Source of the DNA: Lucinisca nassula | Lineage: Eukaryota; Mollusca; Bivalvia; Lucinida; Lucinidae | Direction: 5' to 3' | Assembly: GCA_963580285.1 (NCBI GenBank) | Contig: OY757015.1 | Span: 148,178,082 to 148,242,081, forward strand | Length of the DNA: 64,000 bases | Part shown: piece after piece, positions 21,652-32,721 of the stretch | Layout: each line of letters starts with the position of its first letter | Numbering within the stretch: the stretch's first letter is position 1 | Notes under the pieces: generated by a model | Databases searched by the model: none | What the model was told of the DNA's origin: nothing | Seen by the model: only the letters and a program-made list of their open reading frames with translations | Made by a program: the position numbers and the translations under genes

Positions 21652-21950
21652 ATTAGGTAGCTCATTCGGATGCACGTCTGACTGGTGATCAGGAGGACGT
21701 GGTTTCGATTCCTGTCGGGGTTAGCAACATACTTACGTGGAGATTGATCATGAAATCTTTTCTATGGTCATTTTCACCCTTCCATTGATTCAAAATGCAG
21801 TTGTCAGTTTCTGGCGAAAGACGGTGCACTGTATTGTTTAACTGCTTACATATAAGCCTGCCCAGGAAAAGTGTGGCTAGGTAAACTGACCGGCCCAAAA
21901 ATGGCCTAAATAGTGTTGACTGCGCCGCTGAACTCCAATATAAACAAACA
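21652..21950 (+). mobile_element. tRNA-headed SINE
   Basis: tRNA-like head (TAGCTCATTCGGATGCACGT, B box GGTTTCGATTCC) and a body with GCTTACATATAAGCCTGCCC and GTGTTGACTGCGCCGCTGAA, ending in AAACAAACAAA. The same body occurs reversed at 61125-61425 and in part at 9495-9625. Its AAGCCTGCCCAGG segment and CAAA tail are shared with SINE-A, so the two families may share a body module. Confidence 0.7.
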
Positions 21951-22160
21951 AATTGATTTGACCACAATAGTGTTGACTGGACCATTAAACTCTAAACTAA
22001 CATAAGTACTCAGAACCAACATTAGTGCAAGAATCATCAAAAATAATATATATCCATGCTAACCACACTATTCTCTGAGTGATGTGGGGTATACAAGTGT
22101 GTTCTATACAAGTTTATCAACCCCCTAATTTCTGTTTACTTGCAGCACCTCCTGTAAAAC

Positions 22161-22550
22161 TTAACCCTTCTCTTGCTGAATATTCAGTTTAGCCACACCC
22201 GTTTCTGACTTTGAACCAATCAGATTACTTGATGTATTTTATTCCTACATATTCATCAGAAGCCTCCGTGGTGTAGTGGTTATGCTACTCGCCTTGTAAA
22301 CCAGGGGTCGCAGGATCGATCCCGGGCTTCTCCAGACTTTCAGATGAGTCTTTAAACCAAGGTCCCGTCTCCGTATGACCTTAGCTGTTGGTGGGACGTA
22401 AAGCTCAAACACTCACTCACCCTACATATTCATAAATTGAATGTCAAACAGTGTAGATCCTGATCAGATGGCTTCTGAAGAAGCCATCTGATCTGGATCT
22501 CCACTGTTTGCAAAGAAAAGGGTTGTCATGAACAGCAGGATAAGAGTTAT
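22161..22550 (+). mobile_element. TTAA-type MITE, family A, with a SINE inside
   Basis: Left end TTAACCCTTCTCTTGCTG, right end CAGCAGGATAAGAGTTA. The hairpin core is at 22445-22505 (AGATCCTGATCAGATGGCTTC...). The tRNA-headed SINE at 22257-22420 was inserted into its left half. Confidence 0.8.
22257..22420 (+). mobile_element. tRNA-headed SINE with 13-bp target duplication
   Basis: Head GCCTCCGTGGTGTAGTGGTTA (A box), GGATCGATCCC (B box), short body ending GGTGGGACGTAAAGCTCAAAC. CCTACATATTCAT is repeated at 22244-22256 and 22421-22433. Same family as 41223-41388, 48206-48371 and the duplicate near 49092. Confidence 0.85.
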
Positions 22551-22764
22551 AACTGGTCTGTTGCTAGTGGACGAGCAGCTCAGCATTGGATTGTTGAGTA
22601 ATAAATCACAGTTAGGATGTCGTAAAGCATATCAAATCAAGGGCAGGTAGCGTGATTGATTTGTCTACTTACAACAAGTGACCGGCAAATTGTGATTTAG
22701 CACTCAAGAATTCACACACTAGATCTGATCTATTTTGATTCTTACACACTGAAAATTGGCATTC

Positions 22765-23038
22765 ATAACGAAAACACGCCTATATGATTTTGACCACCCT
22801 TGAACCCCACTTTTATATAGCAAAACTGGGGTTTGCAGGGGTAAACCTTTTTTTTTTCTTATTTCTGCTCTAAAATATAGATTGTGGGTACTCGTTAGAA
22901 CCGCCTCTATCAGGCGGTAGTAACGAGGGCCCACAATCTATATTTTGAGCAGAAATAAGAAAAATATCACAATTTTTCATCTGAAATTTTTCATCTTTTC
23001 GGCGATAAAGGTGGCAATGTATTTGTATAGGCGTGTTT
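22765..23038. mobile_element. Foldback MITE, AAACACGCCTATA termini
   Basis: Inverted ends AAACACGCCTATA / TATAGGCGTGTTT. The core pairs GCTCTAAAATATAGATTGTGG with CCACAATCTATATTTTGAGC around ACCGCCT/AGGCGGT. A second, decayed copy is at about 62215-62405. Confidence 0.7.
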
Positions 23039-23352
23039 GTGTAATGAAGGTTTTGTTGCTTCCTTCAAATACTCACAACCTTTTGCAATTGTCATAAAAA
23101 TCCATCCAAAATTATTGATGGTAACGCATGCATTTAGTACCTTTAATAACGTTTTTATGTACATCATCTATTGCACTGACGCAATTTACCTCGAGGCAGT
23201 GATTTGTAGCAGAATAAATCACTTTTCCTTCCATTGCCTGTATAGGCATGCTGTGTTAAGAGTATGCATTCCTCACATTCCTGTTCTATTTCAGAGTAAA
23301 CATTATCACCATGCACATGTCATTAATACTTTTCATCATATGATGTCGCGTC

Positions 23353-23965
23353 TGAGAGTGTAATAATGCCATGTAATAAATTAGATAATCCACTAGTGGA
23401 TTAAATATGCAAATTAGTAAGCTACATCGCGTAATGTTACACGTACAGCGTCGCTTTTACTAATGGCGGAATATTCTCATTTTTGTGCAAAAAATTTGTT
23501 TAAAAAAGTCATATGATAAATAGAATCTTACATTCGTGTTCATGTATTATTGAATTTATTAAACGAGTTGAGGAAAAGGGATAAAGAGCTCGGCAAAGCC
23601 TCCCATTTGATCCCTTTTCCTCAACTCATTTAATAAGCCCCCACCCATAGGGGCTTGAAGAAATATATGGGCTGCATGATGCTTCCACGCAGAGCTGAAT
23701 CCGGCCCGCACACTAGTACTGGTAAACAGCTTAGAGGATCTAAGCCTGTCCAGGAACCGCGGTGTGAGGCGGACCGTCCATGCTAATAAACCCTATTGGT
23801 TTCATTGGGCGACAGGGCTTGAGATGTCATTTCATCTCAATGTCGGGTAAGAGTCCCACAAAATTGGAAGCAACGTCTCCAAAATGACCTTTACAGTGTT
23901 GATGGGGACGTTAAACCTCAAATCAAACAAAATCAACTCATTTAATAAATTCAATAATACATGAG
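23353..23965. mobile_element. Palindromic repeat with nested SINE-A
   Basis: Homologous to 34829-35140 (GTAATAATGCCATGTAATAAATT, AATCCACTAGTGGAT, TTTATTAAACGAGTTGAGGAAAAGG). The two halves of its right arm (AAACGAGTTGAGG versus CCTCAACTCATTT) form a hairpin. SINE-A at 23637-23932 is inserted in that arm. Confidence 0.65.
23637..23932 (+). mobile_element. SINE-A copy with 16-bp target duplication
   Basis: Full-length forward copy, GCCCCCACCCATAGGGGCTT head to CAAATCAAACAAAA tail. TCAACTCATTTAATAA is perfect at 23621-23636 and 23933-23948. This is the clearest evidence that the family is inserted by LINE-type retrotransposition. Confidence 0.9.
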
Positions 23966-24015
23966 CACTCATGTAAGATCTTCTATAAAGTTTGCAGTAC
24001 ATGTATTTTACTTTT

Positions 24016-27000
24016 ATACCCCCGGCATACGCAGTATGCCATGGGGTTATATAGTTTTCGTATTTTCTGTGTGTGTGTGTGTGCTCCATAACTTTTGAAC
24101 CGCTAGACATATTTTCATGAAACTTCACATAAATGTTAAACACCATGTGACGAAGTGCAGAACACATGAACCGTAACTCTTGCTTTTCTACTTTCAGAGT
24201 TATTGCCCTTTGTATGTTTTAACTTGCATTTTCGTGTCCGCTCCATAACTTTTCAACCGCTTGATATATTTTCATGAAACTTCACAAAAATGTTAAACAC
24301 CATGAGACGACATGCAGAACACATGTACCGTAACTCTTGCTTTTCTACTTTCAGAGTTATTGCCCTTTGTATGTTTTAACTTGCATTTTCGTGTCCGCTC
24401 CATAACTTTTCAACCCCTTGATATATTTTCATGAAACTTCACATAAATGTTAAACACCATGAGACGACGTGCACAACACATGAACCGTAACTCTTGCTTT
24501 TCTACTTTCAGAGTTACTGCCCTTTGTATGTTTTAACTTGCATTTTCGTGTCCGCTCCATAACTTTTCAACCGCTTGATATATTTTCATGAAACTTCACA
24601 TAAATGTTAAACACCATGAGACGACGTGCAGAACACATGTACCGTAACTCTTGCTTTTCTACTTTCAGAGTTATTGCCCTTTGTATGTTTTAACTTGCAT
24701 TTTCGTGTCCGCTCCATAACTTTTCAACCCCTTGATATATTTTCATGAAACTTCACATAAATGTTAAACACCATGAGACGACGTGCACAACACATGAACA
24801 GTAACTCTTGCTTTTCTACTTTCAGAGTTACTGCCCTTTGTATGTTTTAACTTGCATTTTCGTGTCCGCTCCATAACTTTTCAACAGCTTGATATATTTT
24901 CATGAAACTTCACATAAATGTCAAACACCATGAGACGACGTGCAGAACACATGAACCGTAACTCTTGCTTTCTACTTTCAGAGTTATTGCCCTTTGTATG
25001 TTTTAACTTGCATTTTCGTGTCCGCTCCATAACTTTTCAACCGCTTGATATATTTTCATGAAACTTCACATAAATGTCAAACACCATGAGACGACCTGCA
25101 GAACACATGAACCGTAACTCTTGCTTTTCCACCTTCAGAATTATTGCCCTTTGTATGATTTAACTTGCATTTTCGTGTCCGCTCCATAACTTTTCAACTG
25201 CTTGATATATTTTCATGAAACTTCACATAAATGTTAAACACCATGAGATGACGTGCAGAACACATGAACCCTAACTCTTGCTTTCCTACTGTTAGAGTTA
25301 TTGCCCTTTGTATGTTTTAACTTGCATTTTCGTGTCCGCTCCATAACTTTTCAACCCCTTGATATATTTTCATGAAACTTCACATAAATGTTAAACACCA
25401 TGAGACGACGTGCACAACACATGAACCGTAACTCTTGCTTTTCTACTTTCAGAGTTATTGCCCTTTGTATGTTTTAACTTGCATTTTCGTGTCCGCTCCA
25501 TAACTTTTCAACAGCTTGATATATTTTCATGAAACTTCACATAAATGTCAAACACCATGAGACGACGTGCAGAACACATGTACCGTAACTCTTGCTTTTC
25601 TACTTTCAGAGTTATTGCCCTTTGTATGTTTTAACTTGCATTTTCGTGTCCGCTCCATAACTTTTCAACCCCTTGATATATTTTCATGAAACTTCACATA
25701 AATGTTAAACACCATGAGACGACGTGCACAACACATGAACCGTAACTCTTGCTTTTCTACTTTCAGAGTTATTGCCCTTTGTATGTTTTAACTTGCATTT
25801 TCGTGTCCGCTCCATAACTTTTCAACCGCTTGATATATTTTCATGAAACTTCACATAAATGTCAAACACCTTGAGACGACCTGCAGAACACATGAACCGT
25901 AACTCTTGCTTTTCCACCTTCAGAGTTATTGCCCTTTGTATGATTTAACTTGCATTTTCGTGTCCGCTCCATAACTTTTCAACTGCTTGATATATTTTCA
26001 TGAAACTTCACATAAATGTTAAACACCATGAGATGACGTGCAGAACACATGAACCCTAACTCTTGCTTTCCTACTGTTAGAGTTATTGCCCTTTGTATGT
26101 TTTAACTTGCATTTTCGTGTCCGCTCCATAACTTTTCAACCCCTTGATATATTTTCATGAAACTTCACATAAATGTTAAACACCATGAGACGACGTGCAC
26201 AACACATGAACCGTAACTCTTGCTTTCCTACTTTCAGAGTTATTGCCCTTTGTATGTTTTAACTTGCATTTTCGTGTCCGCTCCATAACTTTTCAACAGC
26301 TTGATATATTTTCATGAAACTTCACATAAATGTCAAACACCATGAGACGACCTGCAGAACACATGAACCGTAACTCTTGCTTTTCCACTTTCAGAGTTAT
26401 TGCCCTTTGTATGATTTAACTTGCATTTTCGTGTCTGCTCCATAACTTTTAAACTGCTTGACATATTTTCATGAAACTTCACGTAAATGTTAAACACCAT
26501 GAGACGACATGCAGAACACATGAACCGTAACTCTTGCTTTCCTACTTTCAGAGTTATTGCCCTATGAATGTTATGAGTTTTACCATACACTTGTGTCCGC
26601 TCTGTAACTTTAAAACCGTTTGAGATTATTTCATGAAACTTCAAACAAATGTAAAGCAAGATAATAGGATGGGCAGAACACAAGAACCATAACTCTTGTT
26701 TGCATACATTACAAATCATTTCCCTTTGAAGATTGTAAATTATGTGTCTGCTAACATCTTCGTGTCTTCTCCATTACTTTTAAATGGCTTGACATATTTT
26801 CATGAAACTCCACACGAATGTTGAACACCATTAGACGACGTGCAGAACACATGAACCATAACTCTTGCTTTCCTACTTTCAGAGTTATTGCCCTTTGAAT
26901 CTTGAAAATGGCCATTCTATGGAATATGGCCTGTATATGCAAAGAAGCTTTTGACATTGCTATTTTCAGCTGAGGTGATGGCACTGGCCGGGGGTATACG

Positions 27001-27026
27001 TGCCCCACTGGGCACTTTTGTCTAGT
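24016..27026 (+). mobile_element. Helentron-like element with ~18 units of 157 bp
   Basis: The 5' subterminal repeat ATACCCCCGGC (24016-24026) is the exact complement of GCCGGGGGTAT (26987-26997). A 5' hairpin GGCATAC-GCA-GTATGCC lies at 24024-24040, and a 3' hairpin GTGCCC-CACT-GGGCAC at 27000-27015, followed by TTTTGTCTAGT. A (GT)n run is at 24070-24083. Units share CGTGTCCGCTCCATAACTTT, ATGAAACTTCACATAAATGT and AGAGTTATTGCCCTTTGTAT. Units in the middle repeat as blocks of five. The last units (26570-26900) are diverged. No protein is encoded; apparent long frames are by-products of the repeat. Confidence 0.8.
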
Positions 27027-27837
27027 GTTCCAGGTTCAAAATAAAGTCAAAATTCGTTCAGTGCTTCTAATGTTTAATTTTTATTCAAACCAAAAGTGCT
27101 TCAGCAATGAAATAACAATGGATGATCACTTTACTTGCATTACTTAAGATTCCAACAGCAACTTGTTGGTGGAAACACCACAAAGCTCCATGTAAACTCC
27201 TTAGAAACTCTTCAAAAATGACAAGCAAACCAACATGGTGGCTTGTTCAGAATGTTATTTACAGTGATGCCAGTTAAGTAGTGACCCTCTGACGTCATCA
27301 TTAAATTCTAAAAAGCTGCATTCAGGGCAATGTCATATATTACTCAAATATAACGTAAACAAAGCAAGGTCCATCTTGTGATATCAAAAGTTTAAAATCC
27401 ATGTTCAAACAGCATGTGAATTTCATGATTTGAATATGGATTTTGTTGTTTGAACACGGCTTCTGGTCCATTCAGGAATAGCTTCAACCAGCGAGAAATA
27501 TCATTCTAATGCACTTGTGTATGTATCGCAATGTCTGATTGGATAATGTGAAAACTTTGCGACAGTATATTCTGCGATATACTGCCGGAAACCCGACGTC
27601 ATCACATAACGTCACTTTTCATTGGCCGGCATTTGGTTTTACACAGCTCACCACGCTTGTTGCCTTGTGCAAAATAGTACAATTTTTAACTTAACCGAAT
27701 AAGTGCATTAGAATGGGCTAATATTGCGTCGCCGTAAAACATAATTTGCGACTGTAAAGCCGACGATTTACCTTCCCAAATGACAATTTTCAGTACAGTT
27801 ATCCCCTAATTCACACAATTTTGTCTGAAAATTGCAG

Positions 27838-28095
27838 GTGAAAGAGGAATTGGAGGGTGAAGAGTTAGAGGCAGAGGAGGGTGAAGATGGGACATATGTG
27901 ACCATGTCAGAGAGTCAGTATGCTGCTGTTGTGAATGACGGACAGTACCAGGCAATACAGGCCATGCAAGGAGAAGGTGGCCAAGAGACAATCATCATAG
28001 TGCAGACTAACGACCCTGGCGAGGTCACGCAGGCTATCGTGGACCAAGGTGGTACAGTACAATACGCCATGCAACCAGAGACCGAAGTACAGTAG
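27838..28095 (+). CDS. Terminal coding exon of the zinc-finger protein
   Basis: The acceptor AAAATTGCAG precedes GTG at 27838; phase 0 matches the donor at 16782. It encodes 85 residues: an acidic start (KEELEGEELEAEEGEDG), then an uncharged, Gln/Val/Ile-rich tail with GGQETIIIVQT and a final EVQ before TAG (28093-28095). This acidic/Gln-rich tail after a finger array suits a transcriptional regulator, though no named domain is seen. With the other two exons it gives 959 visible residues. Confidence 0.85.
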   Translation: MKEELEGEELEAEEGEDGTYVTMSESQYAAVVNDGQYQAIQAMQGEGGQETIIIVQTNDPGEVTQAIVDQGGTVQYAMQPETEVQ

Positions 28096-28265
28096 ATTGA
28101 AGAATTCTTTATAAGAATGAAACTTTTACAATATTTTATTGTCCTAGGTGCTTTTGTGTTGTGTAAAAGCATTAATTAGTCAGGATGGAGTCATGAATGA
28201 TATTTAGTGTATGTGTTAGTGAAATTGTTTACTTAATAAAAAACATTCAAAGTATTTCAATCAAA
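28096..28265 (+). promoter_or_regulatory. 3' UTR and polyadenylation signal
   Basis: A short AT-rich UTR with AATAAA at 28234-28239; cleavage would be expected about 10-30 bases downstream, near 28250-28265. Confidence 0.7.
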
Positions 28266-29308
28266 ATCTATCCTGTTTTTCATACCTTCTGATAATGTGG
28301 AGAGTTCAGTGATAAATTTGATTCATAACAGCCTCCTAATAGGGCAATTTTAACGCATTGTATACTAGTGGACACTTCCATTGCTATATGTTGGACAAGT
28401 CCATTTGCCATATAAGGGATGTCAGGCCTATTTTTTCATTTCTCTTCTTTTGAAGGAAAATTCTGTTAAAATAGCATATAGTGCAGGCCCTGATTAGACG
28501 CCACATTCTGATCTGGGTCTGCACTGTTTGCCAGGGTACCCCTTTAGAGGTTTTCCACATGAAATGGGTTAAGAAGTACTTACCACTTGGGTTTCCAAAA
28601 TGAAATAAAACATTTTATCTGGGGCTATGTACACATGGCTAAGGGCTGAAGAGTGTCACATGAAAGTTTAGACTGCCCTTTAACCATTGAGATGCTGAAT
28701 CCTACATTTGCAATGGAGATCCAGATCAGATTGTGTGCTGTCATTAGTTTGTGAATTTGAACGAACAGATTATATTAAGTATTTTGATATAGTCAGAAAT
28801 GGGTGTGGCATGATTACTTTTTTTCCAGTTGGACAGTGATAAGCAGCTCTGTAGTGTTGATATGGGAGACAAAAATATTTTTATTAACACTTGTCCTGCT
28901 GAATATTTGAATATGCCACACCCACTAATGATCAACCAATAAGATTACTTGGTGAAAATTATTGCAACAAATTCACAAACTGAATGACGAATAATGTAGA
29001 TTCTGATAAGATGTGAAGAAACCATCTGATCTATTTACATTGTTTGAAAGAAAAGACATATCCAAGATCAGTAGGACAAAAGTGAAAAGGGATGCCACCA
29101 AAATTTTGCCTCTGAATTAAAACACTTATATCCTGTAAGAAGTGTTCATATGCTTCGCAAACATATGTGGATAATTTTTCTGGGCCTACTTGAATCAGTA
29201 TGAATAGATTATTCGCCATTGAAAAATATATGTAAAATGAAATTGACATCATCTATATTACAACAAACTTCATAATTCATTATTGCAACTGAAGACTATT
29301 TCTTGTTG
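28266..29308. other. Downstream flank; decayed MITEs, no gene
   Basis: Contains a TTAA family-B fragment ending at 28569-28572 (hairpin words GCAGGCCCTGATTAGACGCC, 28482-28530) and two decayed family-A copies (about 28673-28870 and 28885-29085). The rest is AT-rich with no supported reading frame. Confidence 0.5.
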
Positions 29309-29312
29309 TTAA

Positions 29313-29503
29313 CCCTTATCTTGCTGAATATTCATTTAAGCCACACCCATTTCTGTCTCTCAACCAATCCAATTACATGATGTATATTATTGCTACAATT
29401 TCATAAACTGAATGTCCTGATCAGATGGCTTTTTTAGAAGCCATCTGATCTGGATCTACACTGTTTGCAAAGATAGGGGTTATCGTGAACAGCAAGTCAA
29501 GGG
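29313..29503 (+). mobile_element. TTAA-type MITE, family A
   Basis: TTAA flanks at 29309-29312 and 29504-29507. Ends CCCTTATCTTGCTG / CAGCAAGTCAAGGG. Hairpin core GATCAGATGGCTTTTTTAGAAGCCATCTGATC, written as two arms at 29417-29450. Confidence 0.85.
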
Positions 29504-29649
29504 TTAAAAGAAAACAACATACAGAATCTCCAGTGTAGCTGGATATTGTCGGGCCATTTTGCCTCTTATATCTACGCCTAATTACTAGTCACATCTACAG
29601 AAAAAGTGTATTCTTCCCCCGCTGATGTTTGCATCTGTCCTGCACAGTT

Positions 29650-29745
29650 CTATACAGTGGAACCTGTCTTGGGAGACCGCCTTTGGGAAGAACAAAAAGT
29701 AGTGGTCTCTCAAGACAGGTGGTCGGTTAAGACAGGGAGGATAAA
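29650..29745. repeat. End of a mariner-type element
   Basis: TACAGTGGAACCTGTCTTGG at 29654, followed by partly self-complementary sequence (GGAGACC...GGTCTCTCAAGACAGG). It resembles one terminus of Tc1/mariner-pogo elements. The partner end is not identified. Confidence 0.4.
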
Positions 29746-30041
29746 TCAAGACTTTTTTTTTTTAATCACATTAAACTATTTATGAGATCATTAATGAAAT
29801 ATATACATGTATCTACAGAAAAGTGTTGCCTCTAAAAGATTATAAATCTGCATGACATATGAGACAAAGAATAAAATACAGGAACTTGTAAAAGTGGCGG
29901 TGATAGTTTGCTGAGACGCTGATACAAGTTGGGTGGTAGTTTGCCGAGCCGCCGATACAAGTCACAATGAGACGACTAATTTGTTTGGTATTTTTTCGCC
30001 CCTATTCAAATGGGATGTTGTGTCAAACATTATGACCAAGG

Positions 30042-30318
30042 CCCACCCCCACCCCCCCTCCCCCATAGGGCTTGGAGAAATAAATTGGTTCCAGGCAGAG
30101 CTGTAACCTATCACATGATTACCGGTAAACCACTTAGAAGGTCTAAGCCTGCCCAGGCAGTGGTGTGAGTCCATGCATATAAACCCTATTGTTTTCACTG
30201 GGCAGCAGGGATTGACATGTCGTTTCGCTTCAATATCGGGTAAAAGTCCCACAAAATTGGAAGTAATGTCTGGAAAATGACCTTAATAAGTGTTAACAGG
30301 GACCCTAAAATCAAACAA
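30042..30318 (+). mobile_element. SINE-A copy, diverged
   Basis: Forward copy with many substitutions and small deletions, following a C-rich run (30045-30064). Tail CTAAAATCAAACAAACA. Confidence 0.65.
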
Positions 30319-30702
30319 ACAGACATGACCAAACACTCCAGTTAGCATCAGTCAGTCAGTACATACATTGATTATAATTGGCAAAACAATTAATTTTAAT
30401 CCCCACACTCCTCATAGTGTCATAGTTCCAACGACAATTGGTGTTTTTGTTGTACTGAAACTGGTTTTAGTTTCAGTTTGTGCAATAGTTTTGACAGAAG
30501 CAAAACTGGTTTTGGTTTCATAAAAAAAATGAGCAGTTCAACTGGGGTTTAAATATGCTGGGGAAAGTGAGGAGGTTCTAATGAGTACCCACAATGCAAG
30601 TTTTTGAGCTCAGATTGTGGGAACTCTTTAGAACCGCCTCACCAGAACCCACGGTTCTAATGGTTCCCCCCTCACCAGAACCCACGATTCTAATGAGCAC
30701 CC

Positions 30703-30987
30703 TAGCCCTTGCCCATTGGGGCTTGAAGAAATAGATGATTCTTCCATGCAGAGCTGAAACCTACCCACACACGAGTACTGGTAAACCGCTTAGAGGATCC
30801 AAGCCTGCCCAGGCAATGCGGTGCGAGTCGGCCCATCCATGCTTATAAACCCTATTGGTTTCATTGGGCGGCAGGGCTTGAGATGTCATTTCATCTCAAT
30901 ATCGGGTAAAAGTCCCACAAAATTTGAAGCAACACCTCCAAAATGACCTTTACAGTGTTGACAGGGACGAACTCCAAATCAAACAAA
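30703..30987 (+). mobile_element. SINE-A copy with 14-bp target duplication
   Basis: Forward copy. TCTAATGAGCACCC (30689-30702) and TCTAATGAGTACCC (30988-31001) flank it with one mismatch. It inserted into a foldback MITE whose arms (ATTGTGG...AGAACCGCCTCACCAGAACCC) lie at 30560-30700 and about 31000-31030. Confidence 0.8.
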
Positions 30988-31127
30988 TCTAATGAGTACC
31001 CGCAATCTATGTTTTTGAGCAGAAATAATAAAAAAGTGGAACTTTACTGTATCTTGGTTCAGCATGGTGGTAGTTACTTATATTCAGAACTCCTTATTTT
31101 GAGTTACCGGGTATGATTTATCAGATA

Positions 31128-31360
31128 TGAGCCCCGCCAAGCGAATTTGTGTCTTCGAGCATTCCGTCATGACAAATTTTAACTGCGCATGCCCATCCAT
31201 TCAGCGGGGCCTGGGATATGGCTTTCTGTCTGAAGGTTCCTCTTGATTCACTGCTTGTATGAGTGAGCAGCGAAGGTTCTGGTGAGACTGTGCGGATGCG
31301 CAGGCTCGCCTGAACCTTCACTGCTCCCATAGGCGATAAGTACCAAAATCGCTCGACAGG
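31128..31360 (-). mobile_element. ~230-bp element, left member of an inverted pair
   Basis: Bounded by GCCCCGCCAAGCGAATTT and AAAATCGCTCGACAGG, which are inverted termini. It is the reverse complement of 31730-31965 at high identity, including GCGCATGCCCATCCATTCAG and CTTGATTCACTGCTTGTATG. Each copy is open in one frame with a related ~70-residue translation, but both lie within the termini of a short element, so I do not call a gene. Confidence 0.65.
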
Positions 31361-31394
31361 TCCCATATATGTGATTTTGTGTCTCATATTAATT

Positions 31395-32010
31395 ACAGTC
31401 AACCCTCTTTATAGGGATACTCGTTATAACGGCAAAACTCCTTTAAATGACAATTTTCATGATACGAATCCTTAGCTCATGGCTTAGCCTTGGTTCTGAA
31501 AGTCGTGGGCTTTCCTTGTTTTTGGAAGACCAGATGGAGTCCATAGTCATGCAAGATTCTTGTAATCTACTACACCAAGAAACAAATGTTATAGACTTTT
31601 GTGGCGATTCTAACAAAAGTCTATAATATTTGTTTCTTGGAGCAATGAATGGGAAAATGTCCTTTATAACTTATACTCTTAACCGAGATTTTTTATAATG
31701 ACAAATTCTTTATAACAGCACACTGGGCCCCGTCAAGCGATTTTGGTACTTATCGCCTATGCGAGTAGCGAAGGTTCAGGCGAGCCTGCGTATCCGCGCA
31801 GTCTCACCAGAACCTTCACTGCTCGCTCATACAAGCAGTGAATCAAGAGGAACCTTCAGACAGAAAGCCATATCTCTGGCCCCTCTGAATGGCTGGGCAT
31901 GCGCAGTTAAAATTTGTCATGACGGAATGTTCAAAGACAAAAATTCGCTTGGCGGAGCTCACACTATAAGTGAACAAATACTGTTGTTATGACAAGGTCC
32001 TCTGTATATG
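31395..32010 (+). mobile_element. Mariner/pogo-like non-autonomous element, nested
   Basis: Begins TACAGTCAACCCTCTTTATA and contains a long internal hairpin (AAGAAACAAATGTTATAGACTTTTG / CAAAAGTCTATAATATTTGTTTCTTG, 31568-31640, given here only by its positions). It ends near GACAAGGTCCTCTGTATA. The ~235-bp element at 31730-31965 interrupts its right arm. Confidence 0.5.
31730..31965 (+). mobile_element. ~230-bp element, right member of an inverted pair
   Basis: Forward partner of 31128-31360, with termini CCGTCAAGCGATTTTGG and AAAATTCGCTTGGCGG. Together they form arms of about 230 bp around a ~370-bp spacer. Confidence 0.65.
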
Positions 32011-32086
32011 TTATTAAATCAAAATGGTCTTATTAAACTGAACATTTTCTGCTTGTAAACAGTGTATATAGGGGACTGGAGTTTTT

Positions 32087-32258
32087 ATTCACCCTATTTG
32101 CATTATCTGCTGGTTCCTAGTCTGAAGGTTATCAGTGTTGGAAAAACAGGTAACCAGACCCCCCTGACCTGTCAAGGTCAGGGGGGTCTGGTTACCTGTT
32201 TTTCCAATATTGACAATGTGCAAGCTGGGAGCCAGCAAATAATGCAAATATGGTGAAT
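32087..32258. mobile_element. Foldback element with perfect 33-bp stem
   Basis: The termini ATTCACC(C)TATTTGCATTA and its complement frame ~85-bp arms. The innermost 33 bp of each arm (left ending ...CCCCCCTGACCT, loop GTCA, right AGGTCAGGGGGG...) are exact complements. Non-coding. Confidence 0.8.
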
Positions 32259-32418
32259 TGGCTCAACATAGCAATATTATTTAATTAAAAAGTTGGCATC
32301 ATCCTAATTATTATTTTTATTTGTGGGGTGGGGGAAGCATGGAATTTAATTTTCTGTTTAAGAAGTGCTAGCAGAATTGGAAACAATGCCAGCTGCTTCT
32401 GACAGTCTGGGCCCATTT

Positions 32419-32721
32419 GTTTGTTTGATTGATTTGAGGTTTAAAATCCCTGTCAACACTGTAAAAGGTCATTTTGGAGACATTGTTTCCAATTTTATGT
32501 GACTATTACCCGACATTGAGATGAAATGACATCACAAGCCCTGCCCCCCAATGAAACCAATAGGGTTTATAAGCATGGCCAGTCGGACTCGCACTGCTTT
32601 GCCTGGCAGGCTTAGATCCTCTCAGCGGCTTACCAGTACTCTTGTGCAGGCCGGTTTCAGCTCTGTGTGGAAGCATCATGTAGCCCATCTATTGCTTCAA
32701 GCCCCAATGGGCGGGGGCCGA
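32419..32721 (-). mobile_element. SINE-A copy with 13-bp target duplication
   Basis: Full reverse copy. TCTGGGCCCATTT occurs at 32406-32418 and 32722-32734. Confidence 0.85.

Larger units (their letters stand above)
16783..27837 (+). other. Intron 2 (visible) of the zinc-finger gene, 11 kb of mobile DNA
   Basis: GTCAGT donor to TTGCAG acceptor, phase 0. It contains array-bearing elements at 16988-19927, 19930-21361 and 24016-27026, SINEs, TTAA MITEs and foldback elements, listed separately. From 27030 to 27837 I see no named repeat or exon. Confidence 0.8.

Noticed and set aside
24070..26900. CRISPR-like regular repeats
   Set aside because: Units of 145-166 bp are contiguous with no unique spacers and carry transposon termini; the context is eukaryotic.
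26333..27008. Long - strand open frames across the 157-bp array (and similar ones at 37.3-39.5 and 44.9-45.3 kb)
   Set aside because: They are periodic translations of tandem DNA repeats, present in several frames, with no start context or domain; repeat artefacts rather than genes.
31121..31402. Possible small conserved protein repeated at 31759-31992 in the opposite direction
   Set aside because: The two translations are similar only because the DNA is an inverted pair of short elements with their own inverted termini.
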